DNA of 64,000 nt, taken from the NCBI RefSeq assembly GCF_900188355.1, contig NZ_FZNX01000002.1, positions 248,001-312,000 on the forward strand. The letters run 5' to 3'. The notes under the pieces were generated by a model. The model searched no databases, was not told where the DNA came from, and worked only from the letters and a program-made list of their open reading frames with translations. The translations under genes were made by a program, and so were the position numbers. Source of the DNA: Lutibacter flavus (GTDB taxonomy: Bacteria > Bacteroidota > Bacteroidia > Flavobacteriales > Flavobacteriaceae). Below are positions 62,023 through 64,000 of the stretch, one piece after another (position 1 is the stretch's first letter; every line of letters starts with the position of its first letter).

Positions 62023-62053
62023 CACGCTTTTAACGTTTATTAACAAATGCGCA

Positions 62054-62893
62054 ATGTTAGTTTTTGCTAAAATAAAATCTGTACAACAAAAAATCTCTTT
62101 ATTAAATAAAAGCACTTCAATTGGTTTTGTACCAACAATGGGGGCACTTCACAGGGGTCATTTATCATTAATTGAAAAAGCTAAAAAGGAAAATGACTTA
62201 GTTGTTGTAAGTATTTTTATAAATCCTACTCAGTTTGATAAACAAGAAGATTTAATTAATTACCCAAAAACTATTGATACAGATTTATCTCTTTTAAAAT
62301 CAGTATTTTGCGATATTGTTTTTGCACCTTCTGCACAGGAAATTTATTCAAATGATATTAAATCTCAATCCTTTGATTATGACGGTTTAGAGTTTCAAAT
62401 GGAAGGAAAATTTAGAGATGGTCATTTTAATGGAGTGGGCACTATTGTAAAACGTTTATTTGAAATAGTTAAGCCTCATAAAGCATACTTTGGCGAAAAA
62501 GATTTTCAGCAATTACAAATTATTAAAAAAATGGTGCAAAATCACCAGATTCCGGTTAAAGTTATTGGATGTGAAATTTATAGAGAACCCGATGGATTGG
62601 CTATGAGTTCTAGAAATATTCGACTGACAAATGAGCATAGGGTTGCTGCACCATTTATATATAAAACGTTGAAACGAGCTAAAATTGAGTTTGGCATAAA
62701 AAGTGCAAGAGATGTTGTGAATTGGGTTGAAAATGAATTTAAAAAACAACCTTTATTGGAACTTGAATATTTTGAAATTGCAGATGAGGAAACTCTTCAA
62801 ACAATTAAAAATAGGAGTCCAAAGCAAAAATACAGGGCTTTTATTGCCGTTTTTGCTGGGGAAATACGACTTATTGATAATATAAGTTTATAA
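62054..62893 (+). CDS. panC: pantothenate synthetase
   Basis: Enzyme of 279 aa that joins pantoate and beta-alanine with ATP, the last step of pantothenate (vitamin B5, CoA precursor) synthesis. Nucleotidylyl-transfer motif GALHRGHLSLI, FINPTQFD, and GVGTIVKRLFEIVKPHKAYFG are family-typical. The SSRN loop corresponds to KMSKS. Followed 38 bp later by panD, which makes the beta-alanine. Confidence 0.95.
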   Translation: MLVFAKIKSVQQKISLLNKSTSIGFVPTMGALHRGHLSLIEKAKKENDLVVVSIFINPTQFDKQEDLINYPKTIDTDLSLLKSVFCDIVFAPSAQEIYSNDIKSQSFDYDGLEFQMEGKFRDGHFNGVGTIVKRLFEIVKPHKAYFGEKDFQQLQIIKKMVQNHQIPVKVIGCEIYREPDGLAMSSRNIRLTNEHRVAAPFIYKTLKRAKIEFGIKSARDVVNWVENEFKKQPLLELEYFEIADEETLQTIKNRSPKQKYRAFIAVFAGEIRLIDNISL

Positions 62894-62931
62894 ATATGAA
62901 TAGATTAACACAAAATTATTAATTTTGCACC

Positions 62932-63282
62932 ATGCAGATAGAAGTAGTAAAATCAAAAATCCATAGAGTTAAAGTAACAGGCGCCGATTTAAATTATATT
63001 GGAAGTATTACTATTGACGAGGATTTAATGGAGGCTGCAAATATAATTCAGGGAGAAAAGGTTCAAATTGTAAACAACAATAATGGAGAACGCCTTGAAA
63101 CGTATGCAATTCCAGGACCTAGAAATAGTGGCGAAATAACACTTAATGGAGCGGCAGCTAGAAAAGTTGCAGTAGGAGACATTCTAATTTTAATTACATA
63201 TGCTAGAATGGGCTTTGAAGAAGCGAAAAAATTTAAACCTTCAATTGTTTTCCCAAACGAAAACAACAACTTGCTGACCTAA
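62932..63282 (+). CDS. panD: aspartate 1-decarboxylase
   Basis: Pyruvoyl enzyme of 116 aa that makes beta-alanine from aspartate. It self-cleaves at a Gly-Ser bond, here in [12 protein letters not shown] (about residues 24-25). [20 protein letters not shown] is typical. A TAATTTTG element at 62920-62927 ends only 4 nt before the ATG. Any transcript from there would have almost no leader. Supplies the partner substrate for panC. Confidence 0.95.
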   Translation: MQIEVVKSKIHRVKVTGADLNYIGSITIDEDLMEAANIIQGEKVQIVNNNNGERLETYAIPGPRNSGEITLNGAAARKVAVGDILILITYARMGFEEAKKFKPSIVFPNENNNLLT

Positions 63283-63283
63283 T

Positions 63284-64000
63284 TTGATTAAAAAAATAAA
63301 AAAGATAAGTTTTATAACACTCCCAATAGCATTGGGAGTTTTTTTAATTTGGTACTCAACCTCCAAACTTTCTGCAAGTGATATTGAATCTATAAAATTA
63401 TCTTTTAAAACTGCCAATTATTGGTGGGTTGTACTGTCTTTAGTATTTGGAATTCTAAGTCACTTATCAAGAGCATATCGTTGGCAATTTTTATTGGAGC
63501 CACTTGGGTATAAGCCGCGGTTTGCGAACAGCGTAATGGCCGTTTTAATCGCTTATCTATTAAATTTATTTATTCCGAGATCTGGTGAAATTGCAAGGGC
63601 AGCAAGCATAAAAAAATATGAAAATATTCCTTTTGAAAAAGGGTTTGGGACTATTGTAGCTGAAAGAGTTGCAGATGTAATTATGCTGCTAATAATAATT
63701 GGAATTGCCTTTTTTTTACAAGCAGATTTAATAGGGAGTTATATTTTTAAGGATAATAATGAAAGTAATTTATTTTCAAAAATAGCAATACTTGCTGCCT
63801 TAGCATTAATAGGATTTTTTACGTATCGTTTTTTGGGGAAATCGAAAAACCCTTTTATAGTAAAGGTTATTTCCTTTGCAAATGGGCTTATCGATGGAGC
63901 TAAAAGTATATTTACAATGAAAAAGAAATGGAAATTTATTTTTCATACCGTTTTTATTTGGTTAATGTATGTGCTTATGTTTTATGTAGTTACATTTGCG
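63284..64000 (+). CDS. LPG_synthase_TM (UPF0104/YbhN-like) membrane protein, 3' end cut by window
   Basis: Partial frame of 239 codons with no stop before the window edge. It starts with TTG at 63284, one base after the panD stop (no ATG nearby in frame). Hydrophobic segments ITLPIALGVFLIWYS and WWVVLSLVFGILSHLS are followed by RAYRWQFLLEPLG. FIPRSGEIARAASI and FGTIVAERVADVIMLL are the family signatures. Members are polytopic membrane proteins related to lysylphosphatidylglycerol synthase flippase domains. A terminator-like hairpin lies within its first 20 codons. Confidence 0.8.
   Translation, partial: MIKKIKKISFITLPIALGVFLIWYSTSKLSASDIESIKLSFKTANYWWVVLSLVFGILSHLSRAYRWQFLLEPLGYKPRFANSVMAVLIAYLLNLFIPRSGEIARAASIKKYENIPFEKGFGTIVAERVADVIMLLIIIGIAFFLQADLIGSYIFKDNNESNLFSKIAILAALALIGFFTYRFLGKSKNPFIVKVISFANGLIDGAKSIFTMKKKWKFIFHTVFIWLMYVLMFYVVTFA
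63319..63345 (+). terminator. terminator-like hairpin inside the start of a coding region
   Basis: ACTCCCAA (63319-63326) pairs with TTGGGAGT (63332-63339), 5-nt loop, followed by a T-run to 63345. It looks like a terminator after panD, yet the bases encode LPIALGVFL of the next protein's first membrane helix. Confidence 0.55.

Noticed and set aside
1-64000. CRISPR arrays, prophage or insertion sequences
   Set aside because: No regularly spaced long repeats, no transposase, integrase or phage structural genes were found on either strand.

Overview
The window looks like a chromosomal segment of a marine-type Flavobacteriaceae bacterium (Bacteroidota; something like Lutibacter or Polaribacter, genus not fixed). 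The support is the strongly AT-rich DNA, -7 promoter elements of the form TAnnTTTG, almost no Shine-Dalgarno sequences, many lipoproteins, a TonB receptor with a CarboxypepD_reg-like N-terminus, a SprE/PorW type IX secretion protein, DUF5687, DUF4270 and DUF3109 proteins, and an F-ATPase operon without atpD and atpC. I see no phage, IS element, CRISPR array, tRNA or rRNA.

Layout. 1-7.4 kb: a truncated M1 peptidase, a GH5 endoglucanase lipoprotein, a DinB-like protein, then a leftward run (YwbE, GAF histidine kinase, PepSY protein, LysE exporter, PaaE-like flavin/[2Fe-2S] reductase). 7.5-11.5 kb: a PadR regulator followed by two paralogous membrane proteins and a DUF5687 permease/ABC ATPase pair. 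11.5-20 kb: sprE/porW, a bactofilin, atpZ, a small membrane protein and atpB-E-F-H-A-G, with a dispersed double-hairpin repeat before atpG and a strong stem-loop between atpE and atpF. 20-25 kb: two lipoproteins, an SDR enzyme, an AlbA_2 protein and dGTPase.

25-45 kb is a phosphate acquisition region: a small CarboxypepD_reg protein, a TonB receptor, an internally duplicated beta-helix lipoprotein, a SulP transporter with carbonic anhydrase, an OprO/P-type porin, pstSCAB-phoU, an Na/Pi cotransporter and a PiT transporter. Direct repeats of TWAC/TTAACA with an 11-bp period precede several of these genes. They resemble PhoB/PhoP boxes. Six units lie in register before the TonB receptor. In three promoters (TonB receptor, porin, pstS) the last repeat's C is exactly 14 nt before a TTTGC -7 element; at the PiT gene the gap is 11 nt longer. 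This is the most distinctive regulatory signal in the window. No phoB/phoR genes are present here.

45-49 kb: nrdA and nrdB (class Ia ribonucleotide reductase). 49-56 kb: a leftward operon of four exported proteins that share domains (OmpA-like, lipocalin-like, two unknown), with a TPR-LuxR regulator upstream. 56-64 kb: DUF3109, MarC, a small FAD oxidoreductase, glmS, DUF4270, a short GT5 glycogen-synthase-like protein without the KxGG motif, panC, panD, and the start of an LPG_synthase_TM protein that runs off the window and carries a terminator-like hairpin in its first codons.
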